A stretch of 64,000 bases of DNA from Cohnella rhizoplanae (GTDB taxonomy: Bacteria; Bacillota; Bacilli; Paenibacillales; Paenibacillaceae). The DNA is taken from positions 248,001-312,000 of the forward strand of contig NZ_CAOJCN010000003.1 of assembly GCF_948329515.1 (NCBI RefSeq), given 5' to 3'. The first letter of the stretch is position 1; every line of letters starts with the position of its first letter. Shown here piece by piece: positions 7,699-22,600 of this stretch. Under the pieces are notes generated by a model that saw nothing but the letters and a program-made list of their open reading frames with translations, was not told the origin of the DNA and did no database searches. A program made the translations under genes and the position numbers.

Positions 7699-8958
7699 AT
7701 GAACGCTGCAGAAAAATCCGCCCCGCTTTGGACCCAGTCGTTTATCGGCTTGACGCTGGGCTTCTTTCTATTGTTTCTCAATTTGCAAATGCTGCTGTCG
7801 TCGCTGCCGGTCTACGTGAAAGGCGAGCTGGGCGGCGGCGATCTGACCGTCAGCCTCGTCACCGCGACGTTCGCACTGGCCGCGATTGCCAGCCGGTTCG
7901 CGACGGCGGCGCTCATGCCCAGACTCGGACGGAGCGCGCTGCTGTATGCGGGCTTGACGTTGGCCTTGCTGACGACGGCATTGTGCGGCTACGCGAACGC
8001 GGTCGGATCGCTGATCGCGATCCGTATTCTGTACGGCGTGGGCTTCGGGACCGCGAGCACGATCATTCCGACGCTCGTGTCGCGCATCATCCCGCGCGAT
8101 CGGCTCGGCGAAGGCATCGGATACTTCGGACTGTCGACGAGTCTGGCGATGTCGTTCGGACCGATGATCGGCATGAATCTCATGCAGGGATTCGGATTCC
8201 CAGCCCTTGCGCTGTCCGGCGCCGCGGCCGCTGCGCTGTCGGCGGGCGTGCTTCTGTTATCCGGCGCCGTCGGCGGCCGGCAAGCGCGCGGTAACGACGC
8301 AAGCCAACCGCGGCCGGCGAGCATAACCGCATCGGTAAAAGCGCCCGAATCGGCTGACGACCGGTCCGCATCGGCGAGGTCCGTCATGCCGCTGCTCCTG
8401 CCCGCGCTGCTGAACCTGCTGCTGTCGGTGACCTACAGCGGCCTGCTCAGCTTCATCGCTTTGTTCGGGGAGAGCGTTCATATCGATCAAGTCGGGTTGT
8501 TCTTCCTGTTCAACGCGATCACCGTTATCCTCGTGCGGCCTGTCGCCGGACGGGTCTTCGACCGCAGGGGCCATGCCTCCGTCTTGATCCCGGCTGCCGC
8601 GTTCGTGTTGGCGAGCATGCTCGTGCTGTCCGGCGCGACGGGGATGCCGCAGCTCATTGTCTCCGCCCTGTTGTACGGGCTGGGCTTCGGCGCGATCCAG
8701 CCGACGCTTCAGGCCTGGATGCTGCGCAGCACGCCGCGGGAGCGCCACGGCTTCGCCAACAGCATGTATTACAACTCGACCGATCTGGGCGTCGCCGTCG
8801 GGGCCGTCCTGCTCGGAGCGATCGCCGCCCATACGGGATACGCGCGCATGTACGATTATTCCGCGATGATCATGGCCGCTTTTCTCGCGCTGTATATCGT
8901 CATGCGGTTCGTCTTGGGGGCCCGCGCGTCCAGAGCCGGCGCGCGGCCGTCCGCATGA
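7699..8958 (+). CDS. MFS transporter, probable drug or metabolite exporter controlled by the adjacent MarR
   Basis: This 419-residue protein has 12 predicted membrane helices split by a long hydrophilic central loop (about residues 190-230, rich in Ala, Ser, Pro and Arg). The loop motif R-L-G-R-S follows helix 2, and V-R-P-V-A-G-R-V-F-D-R-R-G provides the second-half equivalent. The ATG at 7699 is 10 bp after AAGGAG and 41 bp after the marR stop; the frame is open much further upstream but has no start signal there. MarR-MFS pairs commonly give inducible efflux. The substrate is unknown. A 193-bp gap follows with no clear terminator. Confidence 0.78.
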   Translation: MNAAEKSAPLWTQSFIGLTLGFFLLFLNLQMLLSSLPVYVKGELGGGDLTVSLVTATFALAAIASRFATAALMPRLGRSALLYAGLTLALLTTALCGYANAVGSLIAIRILYGVGFGTASTIIPTLVSRIIPRDRLGEGIGYFGLSTSLAMSFGPMIGMNLMQGFGFPALALSGAAAAALSAGVLLLSGAVGGRQARGNDASQPRPASITASVKAPESADDRSASARSVMPLLLPALLNLLLSVTYSGLLSFIALFGESVHIDQVGLFFLFNAITVILVRPVAGRVFDRRGHASVLIPAAAFVLASMLVLSGATGMPQLIVSALLYGLGFGAIQPTLQAWMLRSTPRERHGFANSMYYNSTDLGVAVGAVLLGAIAAHTGYARMYDYSAMIMAAFLALYIVMRFVLGARASRAGARPSA

Positions 8959-9079
8959 TCGGCGAGTCGCTGGAATTTCGGGTGCTTGCGTATGATTCGC
9001 GAGGTTGTAAAGCGGTTTATTAGTGGAGGAAGCCATGCACGGGCGCGACGCATCATTTTTCTATATCCTGATCCGAGCA

Positions 9080-9088
9080 TGGTATAAT
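9080..9088 (+). promoter_or_regulatory. Extended -10 promoter of the hybrid kinase gene
   Basis: TGG followed by TATAAT (9083-9088) is an extended -10 element 64 bp before the start codon. The rest of the 8959-9151 gap holds no gene that I can support. Confidence 0.5.
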
Positions 9089-9151
9089 CATAACGAAATT
9101 TTGACACCGCGCGCATAGACTTGCGACTTACCCATACTTGGAGGCTCCCGG

Positions 9152-12631
<3,480 letters not shown>

Positions 12632-12651
12632 CGCAAGGAGGATGACGGTGC

Positions 12652-12954
12652 ATGGCGTTCGGCGTCAAACGCGAGGAGCTCGAAGCCTGGAAGCGGAACG
12701 TGGCTGAAGGCCATATCGCCTTTCTCACGCATTATTGGTTCGAACCCCGATTCCCGGGCGTCAAGACGATCACGAAAGTGGGCTGCGACGATCTGGGCAA
12801 GCTGGCGGACTGGTGCCGGCGCTATGGTCTGAACCCGGCATATATTCATGAGCGGACACCCTTCCCGCACTTCGACCTGATCGGGGACAAGCAGGCCGAG
12901 ATCTTGCGGAGCGAAGGTCAATGGGAACAGCTCAGACGTTTCGGGATGGCATGA
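12652..12954 (+). CDS. Conserved small protein, YneQ-like, function unknown
   Basis: The 100-residue protein starts at an ATG after AAGGAGG. It is soluble, with no signal peptide, and rich in aromatic and basic residues (H-Y-W-F-E-P-R-F-P, F-P-H-F-D-L). The pattern M-A-F-G-x-K-R-E-E-L-x-x-W-K resembles the uncharacterised B. subtilis YneQ family as I recall it; this identification is from memory and not tested. The gene follows the hybrid kinase by 20 bp and precedes a terminator, so it is probably co-transcribed with the kinase, though this may not mean a shared function. Confidence 0.6.
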   Translation: MAFGVKREELEAWKRNVAEGHIAFLTHYWFEPRFPGVKTITKVGCDDLGKLADWCRRYGLNPAYIHERTPFPHFDLIGDKQAEILRSEGQWEQLRRFGMA

Positions 12955-12987
12955 AGGGCGCGTTACGCGGATAGAAGGATTGCATTA

Positions 12988-13030
12988 AAAAAACGCCGGG
13001 GCATAAAGCAGGCCCCGACGTTTTTTATGC
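12988..13030. terminator. Bidirectional terminator between the kinase operon and uracil permease
   Basis: AAACGCCGGGGC pairs with GCCCCGACGTTT (one mismatch), flanked by A- and T-runs on both sides, between convergent genes. Confidence 0.85.
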
Positions 13031-13041
13031 GTTTTGCCGCG

Positions 13042-14340
13042 TTAATGCGATGATTCCCGCTCGTTCGACCAACCGAGCTTCTCGAACATTTTGAAGAGCA
13101 GGCTGAGCACGATCGCGACGACCGTGGCGAGCGCCATGCCCGACAGCGTGAAGTCGCCTGCCGTGATCTTGACGCCCGACAGCCCGGTGACGAGGACGAC
13201 CGTCGTCAGAAACAGATTGGCGGGCTTGCTGTAATCGACCTTGGATTCCACGAGCATCCGCAGGCCCGAGGCGGCGATGACGCCGAACAGCAGCAGCGAT
13301 ACGCCGCCCATGACGGCCGGGGGAATCGCCGCGATCAGCGCCGACAGCTTGCCGAGGAAGGCGAGCACGATCGCGATGACGGCCGCGCCTCCGATGACGA
13401 AGGTGGAGTATACGCGCGTGATGGCCAGGACGCCGATATTTTCCCCGTACGTCGTATTGGGCGTCGAGCCGGCGAACCCGGACAGAATCGTCGAGATGCC
13501 GTTGCTCAGCATCGACCGGTGCAGGCCCGGGTCCTTGGACAAGTCCTTGCCGACGATGTTGCCGGTGACGATCAGATGTCCGATATGCTCGACGATGACG
13601 ACGAGCGCCGCCGGCACGATCGTGAGGATGGCCGTCCATTCGAACGAAGGCGCCGTAAACGTTGGGGCCGCCAGCCAGCCCGCGTTCTTCACGCCTTCGA
13701 AGTCGGTGAGGCCGCCGAGCCTCCAGGCCAGCAAGTAGCCCGCGACGATGCCGAACAGGATCGGGATGATCTTCATGAAGCCTCGGAAGAGCACGGAGCC
13801 GAGCACGGTTACCAGCAGGGTGAATACCGATACGGTAATGACCTTGCCGTCGGGCGACCAGTCCGCCGCGCCGGACGGGGCGATCCAGCCGGCCATGCCC
13901 GCCGCGACCGGGATCAGCTCGAGCCCGATGACCGCGACGATCGCGCCCATGGCCGCCGGCGGGAAGACGACGGAGATCCAGCCCGTCCCCGCATACTGCA
14001 CGATCAGAGCGACGAAAACGAAGACGACGCCGGCCGCCAGGAAGCCGCCGAGCGCGGCTGCATAGCCGTCGCCGTGTTCCGCGTAGGCACCGATGACCGC
14101 GCCGGCCGGCGCGATGAAGGCGAAGCTGGAGCCGAGGTAAGCGGGAATCTTGCCTTGGCAGATCCAGATGTAGAGTAGGGTGCCGATCCCGTTCATGAGC
14201 AGGCAGACGGCCGGGTCGACGCCGAGCAGGTTCGGCACGAGCACCGTGGACCCGAACATGGCGAACAGGTGCTGCAGGCTGAGCATGAAGCTCTGGCCCA
14301 GCGGAGGCCGTTCGTGAATACCGATTTCACGCCTCGTCAA
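13042..14340 (-). CDS. uraA: Uracil permease (nucleobase:cation symporter-2 family)
   Basis: This 432-residue membrane protein imports uracil by proton symport. It has about 14 membrane spans and family motifs including Q-H-L-F-A-M-F-G-S-T-V-L-V-P near residue 26, E-H-I-G-H in the middle, and G-S-T-P-N-T-T-Y-G-E-N-I-G-V in span 10, typical of UraA/PyrP. A TTG at 14340 is the best start because GGAGG lies 10 bp upstream; an earlier in-frame TTG abuts that site. There are no pyr genes next to it and no PyrR-type attenuator was recognised in the 50-bp leader, so it seems to be an isolated salvage transporter. A xanthine permease is less likely given the sequence around E-H-I-G-H. Confidence 0.85.
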   Translation of the reverse strand: MTRREIGIHERPPLGQSFMLSLQHLFAMFGSTVLVPNLLGVDPAVCLLMNGIGTLLYIWICQGKIPAYLGSSFAFIAPAGAVIGAYAEHGDGYAAALGGFLAAGVVFVFVALIVQYAGTGWISVVFPPAAMGAIVAVIGLELIPVAAGMAGWIAPSGAADWSPDGKVITVSVFTLLVTVLGSVLFRGFMKIIPILFGIVAGYLLAWRLGGLTDFEGVKNAGWLAAPTFTAPSFEWTAILTIVPAALVVIVEHIGHLIVTGNIVGKDLSKDPGLHRSMLSNGISTILSGFAGSTPNTTYGENIGVLAITRVYSTFVIGGAAVIAIVLAFLGKLSALIAAIPPAVMGGVSLLLFGVIAASGLRMLVESKVDYSKPANLFLTTVVLVTGLSGVKITAGDFTLSGMALATVVAIVLSLLFKMFEKLGWSNERESSH

Positions 14341-14388
14341 TGGTAGCAATCCTCCAATTTTCGCGATCTATGCTTAAATCCTTTGTAG

Positions 14389-14417
14389 ATTCTATACAGT
14401 TCATCTCGTTTTGACAA
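14389..14417 (-). promoter_or_regulatory. Promoter of the uracil permease gene
   Basis: On the minus strand TTGTCA (complement of 14412-14417) and TAGAAT (complement of 14389-14394) are 17 bp apart, about 50 bp before the start codon. Confidence 0.6.
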
Positions 14418-14530
14418 GCCATGTTTTTCATTTCCGGATATCTTGTCGTACGATCGGCTTCCGTCTCCGCAGTTTTCCTCATATCCTATCGGGAGAAGCC
14501 GATACGCAATCGGAAGAGAGGAGCTTTGCG

Positions 14531-15241
14531 ATGAACGGTGCGAGAAAGGTTAGGGAGGATGGGCCGCGGCATGGAATAGCCGAAGGGCCGAACGATCGCG
14601 CGGCGAGCCGCCCGCTCCTGCTGCGAGGGGATATCTGCTGTACGGGGAACCGGGGGGCGCCGGGCAGGCGGGCGGACCGGAGGCCGTCCATACGCAGCGT
14701 CGCCGGCGCGCTGCGGCTCTCCGCGCGCGCGATGCTCCCCTTCTATCGGGAGGTCGCCGCCAACCGTCGGTTCGCGGAGCGCTGGTCGCGCGATATCGTG
14801 GCGCTGCGGCTGGACGACATGAAGCGGCGGCTGGCGCAGGCGTCCCCGCTCGCCGGCCGCTTGGAGCAGGGCATCGGCACGAACGGCATCGGATATTTCG
14901 TCGATTATCCGTCGCCCGGAACAACGGACGCATACGCCACGGGCATTACGATTCCGCCCGGCACCGTCCAATTTTACTTCGCGCCTGGCGCGCACCGGGC
15001 GGTCGCTGCGGCCCTGCTGCCTTTCTGCGGCGCGCTCGCGTCGGATCGTGGATACGCGTACGCGCTCGCATCGGCGATGGAGCGCGCCGATCGCGGCGCC
15101 GTATCCGCGCTTGTCCGCCGCCGCGTCAAGGCCGGGGAACTCCGCGCCGTCGACGGCGCCCCGGGTTATCTTGCCCTCGACTTCAAGCCCCCCGGCTCGA
15201 GATACGTTTATCGAAACTTGTTTTTCCGCGAGGGCTTGTGA
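14531..15241 (+). CDS. Hypothetical protein, function unknown
   Basis: I do not recognise this 236-residue protein. The ATG is preceded by AGAGGAG at 7-bp spacing. The first 60 residues are basic, Arg/Gly/Pro-rich and probably disordered, with two cysteines in I-C-C-T-G. The rest looks folded, with a glycine-rich stretch (G-I-G-T-N-G-I-G-Y-F-V-D-Y-P-S-P-G) and an alternating hydrophobic C-terminal part. No signal peptide or membrane segment is evident. It lies between uracil permease (divergent) and a Gfo/Idh/MocA oxidoreductase 58 bp downstream on the same strand, so it may share a transcript with the latter. Codon use is GC-rich like its neighbours. Confidence 0.55.
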   Translation: MNGARKVREDGPRHGIAEGPNDRAASRPLLLRGDICCTGNRGAPGRRADRRPSIRSVAGALRLSARAMLPFYREVAANRRFAERWSRDIVALRLDDMKRRLAQASPLAGRLEQGIGTNGIGYFVDYPSPGTTDAYATGITIPPGTVQFYFAPGAHRAVAAALLPFCGALASDRGYAYALASAMERADRGAVSALVRRRVKAGELRAVDGAPGYLALDFKPPGSRYVYRNLFFREGL

Positions 15242-15299
15242 TCTAATTAGAACAGAAACGCGAATATCATACGACAATTGCGCAAGGAGCCTGACACTC

Positions 15300-16337
15300 A
15301 TGACGGTAAGATTCGGACTCGTCGGCACGAACTGGATTACGGACAGACTGCTGGCTGCGGCCCAGGAAGCGGAAGGCTTCGAAGCGGTCGCGGTTTGCTC
15401 GCGCTCGAAGGAACGGGCGGAGGCATATGCGGCGCGGCACGGCATCGCCCGCGCATACGACGACATGGAGGCCATGGCGGCCAGCGGCCTGATCGACGCC
15501 GTCTACGTCGCGACGCCCAATGCCTACCACGCGGAGCAATCCATATTATTCATGCGGCATGGCATTCACGTGCTATGCGAAAAGCCGGCCGCTTCGAACG
15601 GGGCGGAGGCGCGCCGCATGATCGAGGAGGCGAGGCGCTGCGGCGTGCTGCTCATGGAGGCGATGAAGCCTACGTTCATACCGAGCTTCCGCGCCATCGA
15701 GCGGGCCTTGCCTTCGATCGGCAAGGTCCGGCGGTACGTGGGCAACTTCGGGCAGTACTCCTCACGTTATGACGCCTACCGCGCGGGCACGGTGCTGAAC
15801 GCGTTCGACCCGGCGCTCTCGAACGGCGCGCTCATGGACCTCGGCGTCTATTGCCTCTATCCGGCGATCTATTGGTTCGGAAAACCCCTCGAGGTGAAGG
15901 CGAGCGGTCTGGTGCTCGAATCCGGCGCGGACGGAGAGGGCACGGTGCTGCTGAGGTACGCGGATATGGAGGCGGTCGCCATGTACTCCAAGATTACGAA
16001 CTCGTACGCTCCGAGCGAGATTCAGGGCGAAGACGGCAGCATCCTGATCGACAAGATCAGCCAGCCGGGACGCGTCAGCATCCGATACCACGACGGGCGC
16101 GAGGAAGAGATCTCCGTGCCGCAGTCCGAGCATACGATGGTGTATGAGCTGCAGGCGTTCGTGAACCTCGTGCGCGAGGGCAGGACGGAGTCGGATATCA
16201 ACACGCACGAGCGGATGCTCGCCGTCCTCGACGTGGTGGACGAGGCGAGACGCCAGATCGGCGTCGCGTATCCGGCGGATCGGGCGGAGGCCGCAGGGGC
16301 GACGGGTTCGGAGTACACGGGGATTACAACAAAATAG
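15300..16337 (+). CDS. Gfo/Idh/MocA family oxidoreductase
   Basis: The 345-residue protein has an N-terminal NAD(P)-binding domain starting V-R-F-G-L-V-G-T-N-W-I-T (a variant of the G-x-G-x-x-G loop), and the family signature C-E-K-P-A-A near residue 92, where the lysine contacts substrate and cofactor. The C-terminal domain has G-A-L-M-D-L-G-V-Y, equivalent to the family's G-x-x-x-D-x-G-x-H/Y motif. Members oxidise or reduce sugars, inositols or related compounds. Start is ATG 10 bp after AAGGAG. The next gene is a polysaccharide lyase, but a terminator separates them. The exact substrate cannot be assigned. Confidence 0.85.
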   Translation: MTVRFGLVGTNWITDRLLAAAQEAEGFEAVAVCSRSKERAEAYAARHGIARAYDDMEAMAASGLIDAVYVATPNAYHAEQSILFMRHGIHVLCEKPAASNGAEARRMIEEARRCGVLLMEAMKPTFIPSFRAIERALPSIGKVRRYVGNFGQYSSRYDAYRAGTVLNAFDPALSNGALMDLGVYCLYPAIYWFGKPLEVKASGLVLESGADGEGTVLLRYADMEAVAMYSKITNSYAPSEIQGEDGSILIDKISQPGRVSIRYHDGREEEISVPQSEHTMVYELQAFVNLVREGRTESDINTHERMLAVLDVVDEARRQIGVAYPADRAEAAGATGSEYTGITTK

Positions 16338-16370
16338 ACGGCGCCGCGGATCTCTCCGCCGGCCGCACCG

Positions 16371-16402
16371 GACCGTCGAGTCTCTCTCGACGGTCTTTCT
16401 CA
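16371..16402 (+). terminator. Rho-independent terminator after the Gfo/Idh/MocA gene
   Basis: GACCGTCGAG (16371-16380) pairs perfectly with CTCGACGGTC (16386-16395), followed by TTTCT. Confidence 0.8.
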
Positions 16403-16604
16403 TGCTCGCTTAGCAGCTTCCGATCGTCCCTCCCGTTATGCTGTATCGAATATATTGATCTTTTTTTCGGATAACCGAAAAGAATTGCAATCCTGCCCGG
16501 TTCCGACGATTTACGGAGGCCGCGCGGATTTTTTATCATCAGGGTGAGGGAGGCCGGCGCCCGGCGGGAGCTTCATCTAGCGGCTCGCGAACCGGGAAAT
16601 AAAA

Positions 16605-16618
16605 TGCAAGCGCTGTCA
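16605..16618 (+). promoter_or_regulatory. cre-like CcpA operator upstream of the giant lyase gene
   Basis: TGCAAGCGCTGTCA matches the catabolite-responsive element consensus TGWNANCGNTNWCA at every position but the third. It lies 36 bp before the start codon. The rest of the 16338-16653 gap holds the preceding terminator and no gene; no clear promoter hexamers were found. Confidence 0.55.
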
Positions 16619-16653
16619 AATTGCCATTCATTTAAACGGGAGAGGTGAAAGAA

Positions 16654-19600
16654 TTGATTCATCCATCGGTAAACAAAAGAGTATCGATCCTGTTAATCCT
16701 GTTTATGTTAGGGGGTTCGTTCGCGAATTTATTCTCGTCTTCCTCCGCGAGCGCGGCTGCGCCCGCGGAATGGCCGCGAGGTCCGGAGCTCATCGCGAAC
16801 GGCGGCTTCGAGAGCGTGGGGAGCGATCAGTTTCCGGCGACCTGGATCCCGACCGTGGCCGCGGAAAAGGCCAACGTCACGTCGGATACGACGACCGTCG
16901 CCGCCGGGAGCAGAAGCCTGAAGCTGAACGACGACGGCGTCGGCGGCAGCCGCGAGGTCGGCGTCAAGACGCCGAACATTCCGGCCCGCTTCGGCGAGAC
17001 CTACAAGGTCACGATGAAAGCGAACGTGACGCAGGGCAGCGTGAATTTGCTCGTTCGCTATTTCAACGCGTCCAACGGCTTCCAGCAAAAGCTAGCCACG
17101 GCAAGCGCCGGCGGCGGCTGGAAGGATCTCGCGGTCACCGTCGCGCCGCCGGCCGATTACAGCCATCATATCGTCGTGTACGTCTACGAAGGAAGCGGCG
17201 TCGCGCCGACGACCGCGTTCGTCGACGCCGTAACGATGACGAGCGACGAGCTGCTCGCAAATCCGGGCTTCGAGGCGGCGTCCGGCGGGCTGCCTGTCTC
17301 ATGGAGCGTCTACGGGGCGCCGGCGTCCGGCGCGACCTCCGTGACGAGTCCGGCATACGAAGGCGGCCGCAGCGTGAAGGTGGCCGATAGCAGCGCCCAG
17401 GACGCGCTGGGCATCCAGAGCGCGGCCGTAGCGCACTCCCCTGGCGCGTTGTACCGTGCCGCCATATGGGCGAACGTGCAGAGCGGTTCCGCCGCGCTGA
17501 CGCTGCAATACTTCGATGCGGCCGGCACGCCGGTCGGCAGCGCAGAGACCGCGTCCGCCGCCGCAGCGGGCTGGCAGCAGCTGACCGTGACCGCGGCCCC
17601 GCCGGCTTCGGCGTCGTCGCTCAGACTGCTGGCTTCTTCGGGCGCCGAGGCGCAGTCGGTCGTGACGTTCGACTCGGCCGAGCTCCGCATCACCGGCTAT
17701 GACGACACCGACCCGCAGCCGCAGGTGGAATCGATTGCGAACGGCGGCTTCGAGGATGCCGGCCAGAACGGCTTGCCGGCCGTCTGGATTCCGACCGTCC
17801 CGGCGCAAGCCGTCAACCTGTCCTTGGATACCGCTACGGTGTTCGAAGGAACGAAAAGCTTGAAGATCACGGACGACGGCACGGCAACCGGCCGCGAGGT
17901 CGGGGTGAAGACGCCGAATCTTCCGATCCGCTTCGGCGAGACCTACACGGTGAAGCTGAAGGCGAAGGTCGAGCAGGGCAAGCTGACCGTCCTATTCCGC
18001 GGCTATAACGAGTCCAACCAGTTCCAGCAGAAGGCGGCCGAGATCGGCAAGACGTCAGGCTGGCAGAATCTGTCCGTACAGTTCGCGCCTTCAGAGGCGT
18101 ACAGCCATCATGCCGTCGTTTATATTTACGACAATACGGCGACCGCGCCGACGACGGCTTACGTCGATGCGGTCACCATGCGCAGCGACGAGCTGCTGGC
18201 TAATGCCAGCTTCGAGCAGTCGGCCGGAGCGGTGCCAGACCGCTGGAACGTCGTTGAGCCGACGGCGGGCAGCGTCGTCTCCGTGACCGATACGGTGTAC
18301 CATGGCGCAAAGGCGGTTAAGGTGACGGACACGAGCGCGCAGCTGCCGCTCGGCATCCGGAGCGGGTTCATCCCGCATGCGGGCGAACTGACGTACAAGG
18401 CGTCCGTGCGGGCGAGCGTCTCCGCGGGCGCGGCCCGTCTGACCCTGCAGTACTATGACGGGGACGGCGGCTTGCTAGGCTCGCATGAAGCGGGCGCGGC
18501 AGCGGCCGCAGGCTGGCAGAAGCTGACCGCGGAAGGGGCCACGCCGGCCGGCACGGCATTCGTGCGCGTGCTGCTCTCGTCGTCCGCGGCCGACCAGTCG
18601 ACGATCGTGTTCGACTCGGCCGAGCTTCGTTCGTCCGCCGGGCCGGAGGTCGAGGAGCCGCAAGGATCGCTGTCCTGGCCGACGAATCTCGTGGCCGGCA
18701 CGTACATGCACTTTAAGCCTGCCGATCAGGCGGTCACGAGCCAAAATGCGCCCGACTTCGCATGGCCGTACATCGTCGGCGCGGACAAGTACGAGCTCCA
18801 GATCGCCGCGGCTTCGGACGGCGCGTTCAGCGCCCCCGTCTATGCCAAGAACGATCTGAAGCAGAACCTGCATAATTTGCCTGCTCCCCTCGAGCCGGGC
18901 AACTCATACAACTGGCGCGTACGGTTTCATATCGCTGCCGGCTGGTCGGAGTGGAGCGCTGCCCGCGAATTCCGGTTGACGCCGGATGCCGTTCCATTCC
19001 TCGTGCCCGAGCTGGACGATCTGTTTGACAACGTGTCGGCGACCCACCCCCGGATTCTGACCAATGCGGACGATCTGGATGAATTCCGGGCCTACAAGGA
19101 CGGACTTGGCAAGCCGATCTTCGAGGAAGCGAAGCGGAACGTCAACTTCAATGCGCCGCTTCCGGCCGAACCGGAGTTCGATTATCCAAGCGATTATTAC
19201 AATTTGCAGGACGAAGCCTTCGTCGCCGATATCGTCCGCGTGACGCACTACACCAGAGCGGAAACGGACATGATGATGAGCGCCGCCTTCGTTTACCTCG
19301 TTTCGGGCGACGAAGCATACGGCAACTTCGCCAAGGAGCGGCTGCTCAACGTGATGACGTGGGACCCGCTGGGCTCGACGAACTATCGGCAGGTCGATCA
19401 GGCGTTCCGGGAGATCGCGTACAAGGGCGCGATTGCGTACGACTGGATCTATCCGCTCATCGAGGCGTCGGATAAACCGAATATCCTTCCGATGATCGTC
19501 AGGCGCACGCAGACGCTCGTCGACTCGATCCTCGGCTCCAATTCGCTTTACAAAAACCCATGGAACTCGCACGGATGGACGGCGTCGGGGTATGTCGGCA

Positions 19601-22600
19601 CGATCGCGATCGCGCTGCTGCACGACGATGCGGTCGTAAACGGCGTTCCGCTGTACGTCACGGCCAAGGATTGGTTCGAGAAATCCGTGCCGGCCCGAAT
19701 TAACATCTACCCGCCTGTAGCGGGAGACGACGGCGGCTGGGCGTCCGGTACGGGCTACTGGCAATACTCGCATCTGGCGGACAAATTGTTCGCGGACGTG
19801 CTGCTCGCCGCATCGAAGCTCAGCTTGTACGACAAGGCGTTCACGCGCAACGAGCAGACGTTCGGACTGTACTTCATGCCGAACGGCCAGCCCAATGGCG
19901 TCTTCGGCGACGATACGCTCAATGTGTATCCGGCGCTGAACGCGACGAACGCGCAGCGAACGGCGCAAATGTACCAGAACCCGGTCGTCCAGTGGTACGC
20001 GAACGCCTTCAGCTTCAACAGGGATCTGGATTACTTATTCGGGTTCACCTACGGGGATCCGGACCTGGACAGCAGACCGCCGGTCGACCTGCCGACGGCC
20101 AAGTGGCAGAAGGACACGGATTGGGTCGCGATGCATTCCAGCCTCTACGATCCGGAGCGCGTGTCGCTCTATTTCAAGTCGAGTTCCTACGGCAGCTACA
20201 ATCACAATCATGCGGACCAGAACAGCTTCGTCATCAACGCTTACGGCGAACAGCTGGCGATCGACGCCGGACAGTACGACAGCTATCTGAGCGACCATGA
20301 CGGCGGCTTCACCCGTACGACGCTGGCGCACAATGCGATTACGTACGACGGCGGCAAAGGCCAGAAGATCCTGGACATGACCGCCTCCGGCAAGATTACC
20401 GGCTTCGTGACGAGCAAGTCGATCGACGCGACGGTCGGCGATGCGACGCAATCGTACAATACGTACGCCGATCCGGATCATCCGGGTCTGGCGCAGGCGC
20501 AGCGCAGCATCATATACGTCAAGCCGAACGCTTTTGTCGTCGTCGACAACCTGAAGTCCAAGGATCCGGCCGGATCGGAGTTCGAATACCTGCTCCACGC
20601 GATGTCTAGCCTGGAGCTGGACGACGACGGGCAAGGCGCCACGATAAAGCAAAAAAATGCGATGATGAAGGTGAAATTCCATACGCAGTCACCCTTGGCG
20701 GCGACGGTTACCGACAAGTATCTGACGGAGGACGGGACCGAAGTCAATCCGACGGGATCGCTGGCTTCGAAGCCGATGCAATGGCATGCGAAGTTTGTCT
20801 CCCCGAAGGCGCAAAGCGCGACGATCGTCTCTACGTACGAACCATATCGGGTCGGCTCGCAGCCGCTCGGCATCACGGAATCGACGAATCACGGGACCTA
20901 CCAGAGCATCGCGTTCACGGACGGCACGCAGGTGTTGGTGCGACTGGCGGACAGCGGCATCGTGAACGCGGGCGATATCCAGTTCGACGGCATCGCCGTC
21001 ACCGTGAAGGACGACAGTCTCGTGCTGGTCGGCGGGACCAAGCTCGTCAAGGGAGGCGTCACGCGGTTCGAGGCCGATATTCCTGCTACGATATCCATCG
21101 ACGACGAGGAGCTCTCGGTATCGAGCGTCTCCGAGGTGGAGGCGCAGATCTACGTGCCGGCCGAGGCCGTACTCCACGACGACCGTTATGAACCGGTCCA
21201 GCTCGGCGGGAACGTACAGGAGGCGCTGGACAAGAGAGGTCTCTACATGCAGAAGGACGGCCATCTGCTGACGGTCCGTACCGGCCGCGGCGATCACCGC
21301 TTCCATCTGCAGGCCGGATCGCTTCCGGCCGCACAGCCTCCGTTCACGCTGAACGTCGAGATCGACGGCGTCAGCACGCCGGTCGCCATGCAGGCATACG
21401 GAACGAACGAAGGCGGCACGGCGGGATGGGGGCAGCTGAATAACGTATCGGCAGGTCTGTATGAAGTGCTGGAGGCGCCGGAAGGACTCGTATTCCAAAA
21501 GTTCGGTTCGCCGAAGGCTTCGATGTATCTCGATGCGTCGCCGACGATCATGATGAGCGGGACGGGCGGGACGCTCCGGCTCAGAACGGCGGGCAGCGGA
21601 GAATTGACGGAATCGGAGGTTGCGGACGACTACGACGCGGTGAAGGAGGCGTTGTCTTCCTTTAAGGAGGCGGAATTCTTCCAGTCCACGTCCGGCGGCA
21701 ATTTCGACGTTTATACGACGCGCGCTTTCCTGTCCAACGGCACCGGCGTAGCGGCATGGGATCAGAAGGGTCAATCGATCGCGTGGCAGCTGGACGTACC
21801 CCAGTCCGGCAACTACGATATCGTGGTCAAATACGTGGCCGGCTGGGGCTTGACGGGCGACGACCAGTCGACGCGCCTGATCCAGATCGGCGGCCAGATG
21901 TATACGGCGGAAGCGCCGCGTACGTTCGACTGGGGAACGCAGCCGCAGTACTGGAAAGCGCTGCGGATCAAGACCGGCACCTACCTGGAGCAAGGAACGG
22001 CGATGCTGACGATGTGGAACGTGCTCGGTCCGATGAACATGGACTGGGTCGGTCTCATCCCGGCCGAGGGTGCGGAGAGCGCGGACAAAGCGGCGCTCGC
22101 CGCCAGGATCTCGGTTGCTCAGTCGGTGTACGAAGATGAGTATACCCAGGCCTCCTGGGCGGATCTGCAAGCCGCACTGACGCAGGCGAATGCCGTAAAC
22201 GCAGATGAGGCCGCGACGCAAGCGCAGGTTGATGCGGCTGCGGATGCCCTGCAGGCGGCGCAGGAAGCGCTGGTGCCGCTGGCAACCGCGGCTCCAGGCA
22301 CGGCGGTACTCGCCAGCGACAGCGGCTATGCGAACGGGCTGCACGACGGCAAATACAAGGTGACGATGAACCTGTGGTGGGGACAGAACGGCACGCGGTA
22401 TACGCTGTACGAGAACGGCGTGCCGATCGACGATAAGCGGCTGGCGGAGGCAACGCCCGGCGCGCAGCATGCGGAGACGGCCGTGACGGGCAAGCCGAAC
22501 GGTACGTACGTGTATACTTGCGAGCTGAAGAACGCGCGCGGTGCCACTGCTTGCGCTCCCGTGACGGTCGTCGTCAAGGACGCGAATCCCGGCAAGCCGG

